A stretch of DNA of 64,000 bases from Paracoccus ravus (GTDB lineage Bacteria > Pseudomonadota > Alphaproteobacteria > Rhodobacterales > Rhodobacteraceae). The stretch spans positions 1 through 64,000 of the forward strand of contig NZ_SDEB01000005.1 of assembly GCF_004522175.1 (NCBI RefSeq), in the 5' to 3' direction. The translations under genes were made by a program, and so were the position numbers. Numbering within the stretch: position 1 is the first letter of the stretch; every line of letters begins with the position of its first letter. Positions 15,667 through 24,632 of this stretch are shown one piece after another. The notes beneath the pieces were generated by a model, which had not been told where the DNA came from, made no database searches, and saw only the letters and a list, made by a program, of their open reading frames with translations.

Positions 15667-16371
15667 TCACCGCAAGCCGGGGCGCCATTGGCGCCCCTTT
15701 TTCGTGTTCCAACCGGACGCATCCCCCCGGATCGGCAAGGCATGGATCTGTCGGCCGCAAGCCAGCGCCAGCCCCTCGGGCACCAGCCGCCGCAATGCCG
15801 GGTCGTCATAGGGCAAGCCGCCGGTGTAGGCCCCGAAGGCGGGAAGGATAAGGTGCTGATCTCCGACAAGAAATGTTCGTTTCCTTTCACCTGCAAGGCG
15901 TAGAACGGGATGGAAATGGCCCGATATGTCCGGACCATCGCCCGAAACCGCCTCATGTCGCAGCAGGACAGCGCCGAGGTGAAACACCGCCTCGGCCTCA
16001 CCCGGATGCCCCTCCGGGCAGGACGGGTCATGGTTGCCGCAAAGCCAGAGCCAGTCCCGCCCATGGGCCAATCGGCCAAGGGCGTGACGGATGATCGGAT
16101 CCGCCTGGCGGCCCGCAAGATCGTCGTCGAACCCGTCGCCCAGGCTGACGATTCGCAAGGGATCAAGCGCGGCGACCTCCTGGCCCAGCCGATCCAGCGT
16201 GGCGATGCTTTCATAGGGCGGCAGCAAGGGACCGCCGCGCCGCGCCATGCGCTCGGACTTGCCCAGATGCAGATCGGCGACCAGCAGCCAGCGGCCTTCG
16301 GGCCACCACAGCGCGCCCGAAACCCGTGCCTCAAGGCGCAGGCCGTGAAAATCAAAGCGCCAGCCAGTCAT
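15667..16371 (-). CDS. pdeM: Ligase-associated DNA damage response endonuclease PdeM
   Basis: This 234-aa calcineurin-like phosphoesterase is known for its association with an ATP-dependent DNA ligase in alphaproteobacterial and other genomes. Metal-binding motifs are visible: VADLHLGK (about 31-38), LGDGFDD, CGNHD (about 110-114) and GHFHP. The start overlaps the end of the helicase gene by 4 bases (ATGA type), making it the last gene of the four-gene repair operon. Its final codons form the terminator stem of the convergent gene. Confidence 0.85.
   Translation of the reverse strand: MTGWRFDFHGLRLEARVSGALWWPEGRWLLVADLHLGKSERMARRGGPLLPPYESIATLDRLGQEVAALDPLRIVSLGDGFDDDLAGRQADPIIRHALGRLAHGRDWLWLCGNHDPSCPEGHPGEAEAVFHLGAVLLRHEAVSGDGPDISGHFHPVLRLAGERKRTFLVGDQHLILPAFGAYTGGLPYDDPALRRLVPEGLALACGRQIHALPIRGDASGWNTKKGRQWRPGLR
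15679..15702 (+). terminator. Intrinsic terminator after the outer-membrane protein gene
   Basis: GGGGCGCC-ATT-GGCGCCCC is a perfect 8-bp stem followed by five T. It lies inside the last codons of the convergent gene pdeM. Confidence 0.85.
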
Positions 16372-18767
16372 GCAATCTCCATCAATCCTGCCGCACGCAT
16401 CAGGGTTTCGGCCTCGATCCGGGCCAGCCTTTCGCGACCCTCGCCCCGGATCGGGACCTTGCCGACCTCGATCAGCAGCGGCGCGGCGAGGGGCGAGACC
16501 CGCTCAAGCATGAGGTGTTCGCGACGTGGGGAACGCGCGAGCATTTCCTCGATCCGGCCGAAATCGACAAGGCCGCGCCCGGCTTCCTCGGCGGTCACCC
16601 GCAGCATGAGGTGATCGGGGTCGTATTTCCTGAGCGTATCGTAAAGAATATCGCTGGAAAACGTCGCCTGCCGCCCCGATTTCCGCAGCCCCGGCATGTT
16701 ACGCTGGATCAGGCCCGCCACGATCGCGACATTGCGGAAGGTCCGCTTCATCACCGCATTCCCGGCCAGCCAATCCCCCAGACCTGCGCGCAGTCTTGCC
16801 GTCTCGAGCAGCGGCGCGGGATCGAGCAGCGGATCCATCGACCAGATGAGCAGCGCGTAATCGGTTGAAAGAAAGCCCAAGGGGCCAAGCCCCTCCTGCT
16901 CCATTTCGCGGGTCAGAAGCAGTCCGAGGGTCTGCAAGGCATTGCGCCCGGCAAAGCCGTAAAGCGCGAAATGCCACAATCCCGCATAGGGAAAGCTTTC
17001 CGACAATAGCAGCCCCGGCTCGGGCAGTCGCGAGATCTGGCTTTGCAGGGACAACCAGTCGCGGGTCTGGACCGGCAGGCTTGCATGTCGCGCCGGATCC
17101 CCGATCAGCGCCAGAACGCGATGGGCAAGCTGGGTCGACATGGCCAGCTTAACGCCGGAATAGACCGCGATCTTGGGCTGGGCATTGGGCTGGGGCGAGA
17201 CCTCGATCACCATCTCGCGCATCGCATCCATCCTGACCACCCGACCGCCGATCAGGAAACTGTCGCCCGGCGAGAGGCTGGCCGCAAACGCCTCTTCGAC
17301 CTCGCCCAGAGGTGCGCCGCCGCGGCCACGCAGCCTGACACGGACCATCTCGGCCTCGGTGATCGTGCCGATATTCATCCGCAGCAGCCGGGCGGCGCGT
17401 GGGTCGCGCAATTGCCACAGCCCGTCGCGCAGCATCAGCCGCTGCCAGCGGTCATAGGCCCGCAGCGCGTAGCCTCCGGTCGCCGCGAAATCGAGGCAGG
17501 CATCGAAATCCGCGCGGGCGAGCCCGCGATAAGGCCCCGCACTCGTGAACTCGGAGTAGAGACTGTCGGCGTCGAACGGCCCGGCACAGGCGGTCAAAAG
17601 GATATGCTGGCACAGCACGTCCAAAGGCCCCGGCCCGCGCGGCTCGCCGTCCAGGTCGCGCGCCCGCACGGCCTCAAGCGCGGCCACGCATTCGATCTGC
17701 TCGAACCGGTTCGCCGGCACGATCCGCGCCTTTGACGGCGCATTGTAGCGATGATTGGCGCGACCGATGCGCTGGACGAGCCGTTTCACGTTCTTGGGCG
17801 CGCCAACCTGAATGACAAGGTCGACCGCGCCCCAATCGATCCCCAGATCAAGGCTGCCGGTGGCGACGACCGCGCGTAACTCGCCCGCGGCCATCGCCGC
17901 CTCGACCCGTGCGCGGCTTTCACGGGCCAGACTGCCATGGTGGAGGCCGATCGGCAGGTTCTCGTCATTCTCGGCCCAGAGCGCCTGAAAGAACAATTCG
18001 GCCTGCGCGCGGGTGTTGATGAAAATGATCGTGGTGCGGGCCTGCCGGACCGCGTTCAGGACTTCGGGGATCGCGTAATGCCCCCCTCCCCCGGCCCAGG
18101 GCGCGGGCCGCGCCGTCGGCAGCATGGCGATATCGGGATCGGGGCCGGGATCGGCGAGGATGACCTCGACCGGGGCCTCTCCGGCCATGAAACGCGCCAG
18201 CGATGCGGGATCCTCGACGGTGGCCGAGAGTCCCGTCACCCGCAGCCCGGGGGAAAGCCTGCGCAGCCGCGCCAGGCACAGCATCAGCTGATCACCGCGC
18301 TTGCTTTCGGCCAGCGCGTGAAGTTCATCCAGCACCACCCGCCGCAGCCCGCCAAATATCTTGGGCGCTTCGGGATAGGACAGCATCAGGGCAAGGCTTT
18401 CCGGCGTCGTGAGCAGGATCTCGGGCGGATCGGTCCTCTGGCGGCGTCGCTGCGTCTGGCCGGTATCCCCGGTTCGGTCCTCGATCCGGATCGACAGACC
18501 AAGATCCGCGACGGGACGGGCCAGATTGCGGCCGATATCCGCCGTCAGCGCCTTGAGCGGCGAGACATAGAGCGTATGCACCGAGCCCCTTGTCGTGGCC
18601 TGGCGCAGTTCCACCAGCGAGGGCAGGAAACCGGCCAATGTCTTGCCCCCGCCCGTGGGCGCTATGAGCAGCCGATCCCCTTCGGCTGCCAGCAGGGCCA
18701 ATTGATGCGGATGCGGTTCCCAGCCTTGCCGGGAAAACCAGTCCTGAAATGCGGCCGGAAGCGTCAC
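16368..18767 (-). CDS. Ligase-associated DEXH-box helicase (Lhr-like)
   Basis: The 799-aa superfamily 2 helicase has Walker A APTGGGKT (about 34-42), a DELH box (VVLDELHALAES, about 145), motif III SAT (LSATVED) and motif VI QRIGRANH (about 330). A long C-terminal Lhr-type region follows. It probably unwinds or remodels damaged DNA for the neighbouring ligase and nucleases. Start and stop overlap with the flanking genes by 4 bases each, showing a translationally coupled operon. Confidence 0.85.
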   Translation of the reverse strand: MTLPAAFQDWFSRQGWEPHPHQLALLAAEGDRLLIAPTGGGKTLAGFLPSLVELRQATTRGSVHTLYVSPLKALTADIGRNLARPVADLGLSIRIEDRTGDTGQTQRRRQRTDPPEILLTTPESLALMLSYPEAPKIFGGLRRVVLDELHALAESKRGDQLMLCLARLRRLSPGLRVTGLSATVEDPASLARFMAGEAPVEVILADPGPDPDIAMLPTARPAPWAGGGGHYAIPEVLNAVRQARTTIIFINTRAQAELFFQALWAENDENLPIGLHHGSLARESRARVEAAMAAGELRAVVATGSLDLGIDWGAVDLVIQVGAPKNVKRLVQRIGRANHRYNAPSKARIVPANRFEQIECVAALEAVRARDLDGEPRGPGPLDVLCQHILLTACAGPFDADSLYSEFTSAGPYRGLARADFDACLDFAATGGYALRAYDRWQRLMLRDGLWQLRDPRAARLLRMNIGTITEAEMVRVRLRGRGGAPLGEVEEAFAASLSPGDSFLIGGRVVRMDAMREMVIEVSPQPNAQPKIAVYSGVKLAMSTQLAHRVLALIGDPARHASLPVQTRDWLSLQSQISRLPEPGLLLSESFPYAGLWHFALYGFAGRNALQTLGLLLTREMEQEGLGPLGFLSTDYALLIWSMDPLLDPAPLLETARLRAGLGDWLAGNAVMKRTFRNVAIVAGLIQRNMPGLRKSGRQATFSSDILYDTLRKYDPDHLMLRVTAEEAGRGLVDFGRIEEMLARSPRREHLMLERVSPLAAPLLIEVGKVPIRGEGRERLARIEAETLMRAAGLMEIA

Positions 18768-20308
18768 AGCATCGCCTCCAGCGTGGCAAGGTGGTCGGCC
18801 TCGGCGGCGGGCTTGTCCCAGCGGATGCGACTGATGCGCGGAAACCGCATCGCCACGCCGGATTTATGGCGGGTCGAACGGTTCAGACCTTCAAAGGCGA
18901 CCTCGACCACCAATTTTGGCGAAAGCTGGCGCACCGGGCCGAAACGCTCGGTTGTGTTGGCGCGGACAAAGCGGTCCAGCTCGCGCAGTTCCGCATCGGT
19001 GAAGCCGAAATAGGCCTTGCCGACGGGAACCAGTTCCGCGCCATGCCACAGGCCAAAGGTGAAGTCCGAGTGGAAACCCGACCGCTTGCCATGCCCGCGC
19101 TGCGCATAAAGCAGCACCGCATCGACGACCATCGGGTCGCGCTTCCACTTGAACCAGGGACCGCGCGGCCGACCGGCCAGATAGGGGCTGTCGCGGCGCT
19201 TGATCATGACGCCCTCGATCACCGTGGCGGGCGGATCGGCGCGCAGCGCGGCAAGCTCGTCCCAGGTCGTGAAATCGAGCAATGGCGAGACGTCTATCCT
19301 TGCGCCCAGATCGAGGTTTTCCAGCAGGTTCCGCCGGATATGCAGCGCTTCGGGCCGCAGATCCCGCCCCTCCCACAGCAGGACATCGTAAAGCCGCAGG
19401 CCTGCGGGATGGCTGGCCAGCAGCGCCTTGCCCACCGCCTTGCGGTTCAACCGCTTTTGCAGATCGCCGAATGGCGCGATCTCGGCATCGCGGCGGACCA
19501 GCAGTTCGCCGTCCAGCGTGCCTTCGAAATCCATCGCCTCGATCACATCGGGAAAGGCATCGGAAATATCCTCGCCGGTGCGCGAATAGAGCCGCCGCAC
19601 GCCCCCCTCACTCGCCGCCTGAACGCGGATGCCGTCCCATTTCCATTCCGCGAAATAATCCTGTGGAGAAAGCGCGGCCAGTTCCTGCGGATCCGTCGCC
19701 GTGGAAAGCATCACGGGACGAAAGGGCGCAAGGGCGGCGGAATCGGGTCTCGCGCCGCCCGCGATCCAGCCGAACAAGGGACCGTAAGGCGGGGCGAGCC
19801 CGTGCCAGATCTCTTCGATCTCGGTGACCGACGGACCGCCCATCCCGGCAAGCGCCATCCGCGCCATGCGCGCCGAGACCCCCACCCGCAGGTTTCCGGT
19901 CGCAAGCTTGAGAAAGGCCAGACGCTCGGACGGGCCGAGCCGGTCGAGCATGGCCGCGATCACTCCGGGCAAGGCCGCCTTGCCCGTGCCCTGCAAGAGG
20001 GCGACGGCCGTGGACAAAGGCGGATCGTCCTGCGCCCCTTCGGGCCAGATCAGCGCGATCGTTTCAGCCAGATCGCCCACGAAATCATAGCTCAACGCCA
20101 GAAGCTGGCTGTCCACCCGCTCTGCCGCCAAGCCGCGCAGCAGGCTGGGGGTGACGGTGCGCAATTGCAGGTCTCCGGTCAGCGCCGCGAGCGCCCAGCC
20201 CCGGTCGGGATCGGGGATCCGCTCCAGATAATGCTGCAAAAGCTGCAATTTCGCGTTGCGCGCAGGGGTGAAGGCCAGCCGTTCGAGCAATGCGGCAAAG
20301 GCTTTCAT
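18764..20308 (-). CDS. Ligase-associated (cisplatin damage response) ATP-dependent DNA ligase
   Basis: The 514-aa enzyme seals DNA nicks using ATP. The nucleotidyl-lysine motif is EWKWDGIRVQ, around residue 225. Later motifs include EGVMIKRRDSPY (motif IV, about 400) and WFKWKRDP (motif V). The N-terminal 200 residues match the DNA-binding domain of this group. It is distinct from the essential NAD-dependent LigA and from LigD. Coupled by 4-base overlaps to the exonuclease gene before it and the helicase gene after it. Confidence 0.9.
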   Translation of the reverse strand: MKAFAALLERLAFTPARNAKLQLLQHYLERIPDPDRGWALAALTGDLQLRTVTPSLLRGLAAERVDSQLLALSYDFVGDLAETIALIWPEGAQDDPPLSTAVALLQGTGKAALPGVIAAMLDRLGPSERLAFLKLATGNLRVGVSARMARMALAGMGGPSVTEIEEIWHGLAPPYGPLFGWIAGGARPDSAALAPFRPVMLSTATDPQELAALSPQDYFAEWKWDGIRVQAASEGGVRRLYSRTGEDISDAFPDVIEAMDFEGTLDGELLVRRDAEIAPFGDLQKRLNRKAVGKALLASHPAGLRLYDVLLWEGRDLRPEALHIRRNLLENLDLGARIDVSPLLDFTTWDELAALRADPPATVIEGVMIKRRDSPYLAGRPRGPWFKWKRDPMVVDAVLLYAQRGHGKRSGFHSDFTFGLWHGAELVPVGKAYFGFTDAELRELDRFVRANTTERFGPVRQLSPKLVVEVAFEGLNRSTRHKSGVAMRFPRISRIRWDKPAAEADHLATLEAML

Positions 20309-21294
20309 TCCGCCTCGTCCTCATAGCCCACCAGCCGCAAGGGCCGGGCGGGGATCTGGGCCATTTCGCACCAGCGCATGACGCCGTCTTCCGCGCCATG
20401 CGTCACCCAGACCTCAGCGGGCGCGAGCTCGCTCAGCGTGGCGGTCAGGGACGGCCAGTCGACATGATCGCTGATGATCAAGGGCAGTTCCACGCCGCGT
20501 TGACGCGCCCGCGCCCGCACCGCCATCCAGCCCGAGGCAAAGCCGATGACGGGGTCGCGGAACCGCTGCACCCAAAGGCTCGCGAATGCCGAAGGCGGGG
20601 CCAGAACCAACTGGGCGGGCACCTGATCCGCCGTCGCGGGGATCAACTCTCCCAGCGCCACGCCCTGCGCGATGTAATAGTCGCAGATCGCCTGCAACCC
20701 GCCATGGATCGCGATGGGCGCGTCATAGCCCGCCTGCCGCATCAGCGCGAGCACATGCTGCGCCTTGCCAAGCGCATAGGCCCCGATCAGATGCGGTCGA
20801 TCGGGAAACTCGTCCATGCTCGCGATCAGCTTGGCGATCTGACTGGCCGGATCGGGAAAACGAAACACCGGCAGGCCAAAGGTCGCTTCGGTGACGAAGA
20901 CGTCGCAGTCCACGGGCTCGAACGGGGCGCAGCTTGGGTTTGGGGCGCGCGCGTAATCCCCCGACACGACGATGCGGCAATCCCCCGCCGTGACCGAGAT
21001 CTGCGACGAGCCCAGCACATGGCCCGCCGGATGGAAATCGACCTCGACGCCGCCGATACGCTGCGGCCCTGCGGCGATCTGCGTGGCGGCGGCGAAATCG
21101 GGGCCCATCCGTAGCCGCATGATGTCCAGCGTCTCGGCCGTGGCCATGACAGCGCCATGACCGGAGCGGGCATGATCGCTATGGGCATGGGTGATCAGGG
21201 CGCGTTCGACCGGGCGCAGCGGGTCGATGTGAAACCCGCCCTCGGGGCAGTAGAGGCCGGCTTCGGTCGGGCACAGGAGGGATTGCGCGCGCAT
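20305..21294 (-). CDS. Ligase-associated DNA damage response exonuclease (metallo-beta-lactamase fold)
   Basis: The 329-aa product belongs to the beta-CASP/SNM1-like MBL nucleases. It has the HxHxDH metal site (THAHSDH, about 36-42), a GHVLGS turn with the second metal histidine, and the later metal Asp in VSGDYA. It is the first gene of the repair operon. The preceding 30 bp to the Lrp-type gene hold no clear promoter or SOS box that I can identify. Confidence 0.85.
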   Translation of the reverse strand: MRAQSLLCPTEAGLYCPEGGFHIDPLRPVERALITHAHSDHARSGHGAVMATAETLDIMRLRMGPDFAAATQIAAGPQRIGGVEVDFHPAGHVLGSSQISVTAGDCRIVVSGDYARAPNPSCAPFEPVDCDVFVTEATFGLPVFRFPDPASQIAKLIASMDEFPDRPHLIGAYALGKAQHVLALMRQAGYDAPIAIHGGLQAICDYYIAQGVALGELIPATADQVPAQLVLAPPSAFASLWVQRFRDPVIGFASGWMAVRARARQRGVELPLIISDHVDWPSLTATLSELAPAEVWVTHGAEDGVMRWCEMAQIPARPLRLVGYEDEAE

Positions 21295-21324
21295 CTTTCC
21301 AAGGTCCAGAGCATGTCATGCAAA

Positions 21325-21801
21325 TCAACCAGGCGCGACCAGCGGCCGCCCCTCGAAGATCGGTTCCATCGAGAAAACGCCCGTCACGCGCTCGAGGTCC
21401 ATGCCAATGATCAGACGTTTGTAAAGCGCGTCATAGCCGGCCATGCCCTGCGTCACGGCCTTGGCCATGTAATCCCATTCGCCGCCGATGCGATGGAATT
21501 CGATGATCTCGGGCTGGGCCTCGATCCGGGCGCGGAAACGTCTGGCCCAGGAATCGTCGTGATGCCGCGTGCGGATCATGATGAAGACGGTCAGGTCCAG
21601 GCCCAAGGCGGCCCCATCGACGACCGCGCGCCTGCCCTTCAGGATACCGGCCTCGGTCAACCGGCTCATGCGCCGCCAGCAGGCATTCTGCGACAACCCT
21701 ACGCGATCGGCCAGATCGCGCTGCGACAGATCGGCATCCTGCTGCAGAAGCGCCAATAGCTTGTTGTCAATTTCATCAAAATTCTGGGACTTGCTGCGCA
21801 T
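21325..21801 (-). CDS. Lrp/AsnC-family transcriptional regulator
   Basis: The 158-aa product has an N-terminal helix-turn-helix (LSQRDLADRVGLSQNACWRRMSRL) and a C-terminal RAM/ligand-binding domain ending in the usual VFSMEPIFEGR. I chose ATG 21801 because it starts the normal DEIDNKLLALL helix soon after. The open frame continues to 21831. It is divergent from the aminotransferase gene, which it probably controls, with a palindrome at 21833-21845 between them. Confidence 0.8.
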   Translation of the reverse strand: MRSKSQNFDEIDNKLLALLQQDADLSQRDLADRVGLSQNACWRRMSRLTEAGILKGRRAVVDGAALGLDLTVFIMIRTRHHDDSWARRFRARIEAQPEIIEFHRIGGEWDYMAKAVTQGMAGYDALYKRLIIGMDLERVTGVFSMEPIFEGRPLVAPG

Positions 21802-21832
21802 CTGACAACCATTTCTTGGAAAACCCTGCAAA

Positions 21833-21845
21833 AAGCAAAATGCTT
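21833..21845. promoter_or_regulatory. Palindrome in the Lrp/aminotransferase intergenic region
   Basis: AAGCA-AAA-TGCTT is a perfect 5-bp inverted repeat in AT-rich sequence, 31 bp upstream of the regulator start and 47 bp before the aminotransferase start. It is a plausible Lrp-family binding site; this is inferred from position and symmetry. Confidence 0.35.
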
Positions 21846-21892
21846 ATAGCAGGAACAAGGATCAAGATGGCGTGAGATCACGAGAACGAACC

Positions 21893-23296
21893 ATGCCGCC
21901 ATTCCAAAGCTTTATCGAACGTCTGGGCAACGACCCGCTGAACACCATCCATCAGCATCTGATCGGTCGCGATGCCGTCATCCGGGGGCCGTTCGGGCCG
22001 CGTCCGCTGATCTATGCGGATTACATTGCCTCGGGCCGGGCGCTGCGTCCGCTCGAGGACTGGGTGATCGAGAATGTCCTGCCCTGGTATGCAAACAGCC
22101 ATACCGAGGCCAGTCATTGCGGCGGCATGATGACCCGGATGCGCCGCGCCGCGCGGGCCGAGATCGCCCGACTGACGAAGGCAGGGCCGGAACATGCCGT
22201 GATCTTTACCGGTTCGGGGGCGACGCAGGGCATCAACAGGCTGGTCCATCTGCTCGACGCTGGGCCGGGCATCACCGTGCTGATCGGACCCTATGAGCAT
22301 CATTCCAATATCCTGCCCTGGCGCGAAAGCGGCGCGCAGGTCATCGCCCTGCCCGAAGCCCCGTCAGGCGGGCCGGATCTGACGGCCCTGCGGGCGGCGC
22401 TGGCAGAGGCACAGGGACCGGTCATCGGCGCATTTTCTGCTGCTTCCAACGTGACCGGGATCCTGACCGACGTGGCGTTGGTGACCGCGATCCTCAAGCA
22501 GGCAGGCGCGCGCGCGGTCTGGGACTATGCGGGCGGCGCGCCCTACCTGCCGATTGACATGGGGCTGGGGATGGATGCCATCGTCGCCTCGCCGCACAAG
22601 TTCATCGGCGGACCCGGCGCGTCTGGCGTCTTGATCCTGCGCCGCGAGGCGGTCGTGGCGCAGCGGCCCAGCCTGCCCGGCGGAGGCACGGTGCGTTTCG
22701 TCTCGCCCCTCGGGCAAGATTACGCAACATCACTCGAGGCGCGGGAAGAGGGTGGCACACCGAATGTCGTCGGAGACATCCGCGCCGCGCTGGTCTTTCT
22801 GACCAAGGAGGCGGCAGGACAGTCCGGAATCGAGGCCAGACATGCGCAATGGCTGCGGCTGGGTCTGGACCGGCTGGGGGACCATCCCCGGATCGAGTTG
22901 CTGGGAAATCCCGATGCCCCCCGCCTGCCCTTTTTCAGCTTCCGCATCCGCGACGGACAAGGCGGTTTCATCCATCAGCAGCTCGCCACCCGGATGCTTT
23001 CGGATCTGCACGGAGTTCAGGCGCGCGGCGGCTGCGCCTGTGCCGGGCCCTATGTTCACGATCTGCTGGGGCTGGACGCTGCGGCCTCCGATCGGATGCG
23101 CGCGGCGATCCTCGCCGGAGACGAACATGAAAAGCCGGGCTTCGTGCGGCTGAACCTGTGCTGGGCCGCACCGCGCTCCGAGATCGAGGCCATTCTCGCA
23201 GCCGTGATCAGCCTCGCGGATCACGGGCCAGATCATCTTGCACAATATTCCTGCGACCGCGCGACCGCGATCTTTACGCCCGTGGCGGCGGAATAG
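21893..23296 (+). CDS. Class V aminotransferase (cysteine desulfurase-like PLP enzyme)
   Basis: The 467-aa enzyme has the fold-type I PLP pattern: TGSGATQGINRL phosphate loop, HHSN, the Asp in WDYAGGAPYLPIDM and the Schiff-base lysine in SPHKFIGG (about residue 236). A cysteine lies in the GGCACAGPY loop near the C-terminus, where desulfurases carry their catalytic Cys. The substrate is unknown; Lrp control would fit amino-acid metabolism. The ATG at 21893 is preferred over 21872 because it gives the usual short N-terminus. Its last 23 bp overlap the convergent gene at 23274. Confidence 0.75.
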   Translation: MPPFQSFIERLGNDPLNTIHQHLIGRDAVIRGPFGPRPLIYADYIASGRALRPLEDWVIENVLPWYANSHTEASHCGGMMTRMRRAARAEIARLTKAGPEHAVIFTGSGATQGINRLVHLLDAGPGITVLIGPYEHHSNILPWRESGAQVIALPEAPSGGPDLTALRAALAEAQGPVIGAFSAASNVTGILTDVALVTAILKQAGARAVWDYAGGAPYLPIDMGLGMDAIVASPHKFIGGPGASGVLILRREAVVAQRPSLPGGGTVRFVSPLGQDYATSLEAREEGGTPNVVGDIRAALVFLTKEAAGQSGIEARHAQWLRLGLDRLGDHPRIELLGNPDAPRLPFFSFRIRDGQGGFIHQQLATRMLSDLHGVQARGGCACAGPYVHDLLGLDAAASDRMRAAILAGDEHEKPGFVRLNLCWAAPRSEIEAILAAVISLADHGPDHLAQYSCDRATAIFTPVAAE

Positions 23297-23978
23297 CGCG
23301 CTCTTTCGCAAGATATTCGCGCAGCAAGGCGACGCGGCGCGGCCGGAAACTGGTCGCGCCACGCTCCATGAGCCGGATCCGCGGCACATGAAAGACGCGG
23401 AAATCGTCGCGCAGGCGGCAATGCGCGAGCAGCATCACGCTCTGGTCGCTGTAGCTTAGCCCCAGCGGCCAGATCTCGCGCCGGCTGTGGTGGTCCCGAA
23501 GATCAAGATACTCGATCACCAGACTATGCTCCTCCCACAAAGACTGGCGCAACAGGGTCATGTCCACCCCCGGCACGGGGCGCGTCGCCCCCACGGGCCG
23601 GAACAGGCGCATCGTCGCATGCATGGCGTGGCGTCCCTGCGACTCGGGCAAGGTCGCGATGATGCGGGCCATCGCGTCTTCGCCCGCGCGGCTCAGAACC
23701 TCGTCCCCCAGCCCGCGCAGGCCCGAGACCGCAAGAAGCAATGCCTCGATCTCGAGCCGAGAAAAGCTTTGCGGCGGCAAGGCCGGATCCTCGGTCAGCG
23801 CATAGCCCACGCCCGCCTCGCCGTCGATCAGCGCACCGCCCGCGCGCAGGGTCGCGATGTCACGGTAAAGCTGGCGCAGGGAAACGCCGGTCTCTTGCGC
23901 CAGCCGCGCAGCCGTCACCGGCGCAGGCAGGCGGCGCAGGGCATCCATCAGTCGCATCAGCCGGTCGGTGCGGGACAT
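23274..23978 (-). CDS. YafY-type WYL-domain transcriptional regulator
   Basis: The 234-aa product has an N-terminal winged helix (APVTAARLAQETGVSLRQLYRDIATL) followed by a WYL-type effector domain (EHSLVIEYLDLRDHHSRREIWPLGLSYSDQSVMLLAHCRLRDDFRVFHVPRI split over about 140-200). Such regulators are often divergent from the gene they control, here the glutathione S-transferase-like gene starting 60 bp away. The ligand is unknown. Confidence 0.8.
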   Translation of the reverse strand: MSRTDRLMRLMDALRRLPAPVTAARLAQETGVSLRQLYRDIATLRAGGALIDGEAGVGYALTEDPALPPQSFSRLEIEALLLAVSGLRGLGDEVLSRAGEDAMARIIATLPESQGRHAMHATMRLFRPVGATRPVPGVDMTLLRQSLWEEHSLVIEYLDLRDHHSRREIWPLGLSYSDQSVMLLAHCRLRDDFRVFHVPRIRLMERGATSFRPRRVALLREYLAKERAIPPPRA

Positions 23979-24038
23979 GCTGCCACCTTTTGTCAGCAGG
24001 CTCGGCGCATCCTGACCTTATCGCAACAGGAGGCCAAG

Positions 24039-24632
24039 ATGCTAACCCTATACCATGCGCCGCAGAGCCGCTCGGATGTCATCGTCGAACTGATCGAGGA
24101 AATGGGCATTCGCGACAAGGTCACGATCCGGCAGGTGACGATCCCGCGTCAGGATGGCTCGGGCGGGCGCGATCCCGCCAATCCGCATCCCGAGGGCAAG
24201 GTTCCCTATCTGGTGAATGGCGAGGACCATGTCCGCGAGCGCGGCGCGATCATCACCTATCTGACCGACATGTTCCCCGAGGCCGGCCTTGCCCCGCTGC
24301 CCGGAGATCCCAGGCGCGGGGCCTATCTGGCCTGGCTCTTCTGGTATCAGGGCGTGCTTGAGCCAGTCGCAATCTTTCAGTTCGCGGAGTTGGAGCATCC
24401 CGTCCTGACCGCGACCTTCCGCGATTACGACACCGCACTCGCCGAATTGGACGAGGTCCTGCGCCGCCAGCCCTGGCTGCTTGGCGATCGGTTTTCGGCG
24501 GCAGATCTGCTGATCGCGGGGCCTTTCAACTTCTTCAAGGATCAGATGCGCTCGACCCCGGCCATCGCGGAATGGGTGCAGCGGGTCTATTCGCGCCCGG
24601 CCATCGCCCGCGCAGCCGAGGCGGTCGCCTGA
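24039..24632 (+). CDS. Glutathione S-transferase family protein
   Basis: The 197-aa protein has the thioredoxin-like N-domain (LTLYHAPQSRSD, VPYLVNG, then ERGAIITYL) and the helical C-domain (PWLLGDRFSAADLLI). It probably conjugates glutathione to an electrophile or acts as a thiol reductase. The ATG at 24039 has an ACAGGAGG ribosome site; the much longer open frame upstream is the shadow of the divergent regulator. Its 3' end overlaps the convergent transporter gene by 46 bp. Confidence 0.8.
   Translation: MLTLYHAPQSRSDVIVELIEEMGIRDKVTIRQVTIPRQDGSGGRDPANPHPEGKVPYLVNGEDHVRERGAIITYLTDMFPEAGLAPLPGDPRRGAYLAWLFWYQGVLEPVAIFQFAELEHPVLTATFRDYDTALAELDEVLRRQPWLLGDRFSAADLLIAGPFNFFKDQMRSTPAIAEWVQRVYSRPAIARAAEAVA

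Noticed and set aside
18749-20326. A 525-codon plus-strand frame opposite the DNA ligase gene
   Set aside because: Shadow frame; its translation is low-complexity Arg/Gln/Gly-rich and the opposite strand encodes a ligase with all motifs.
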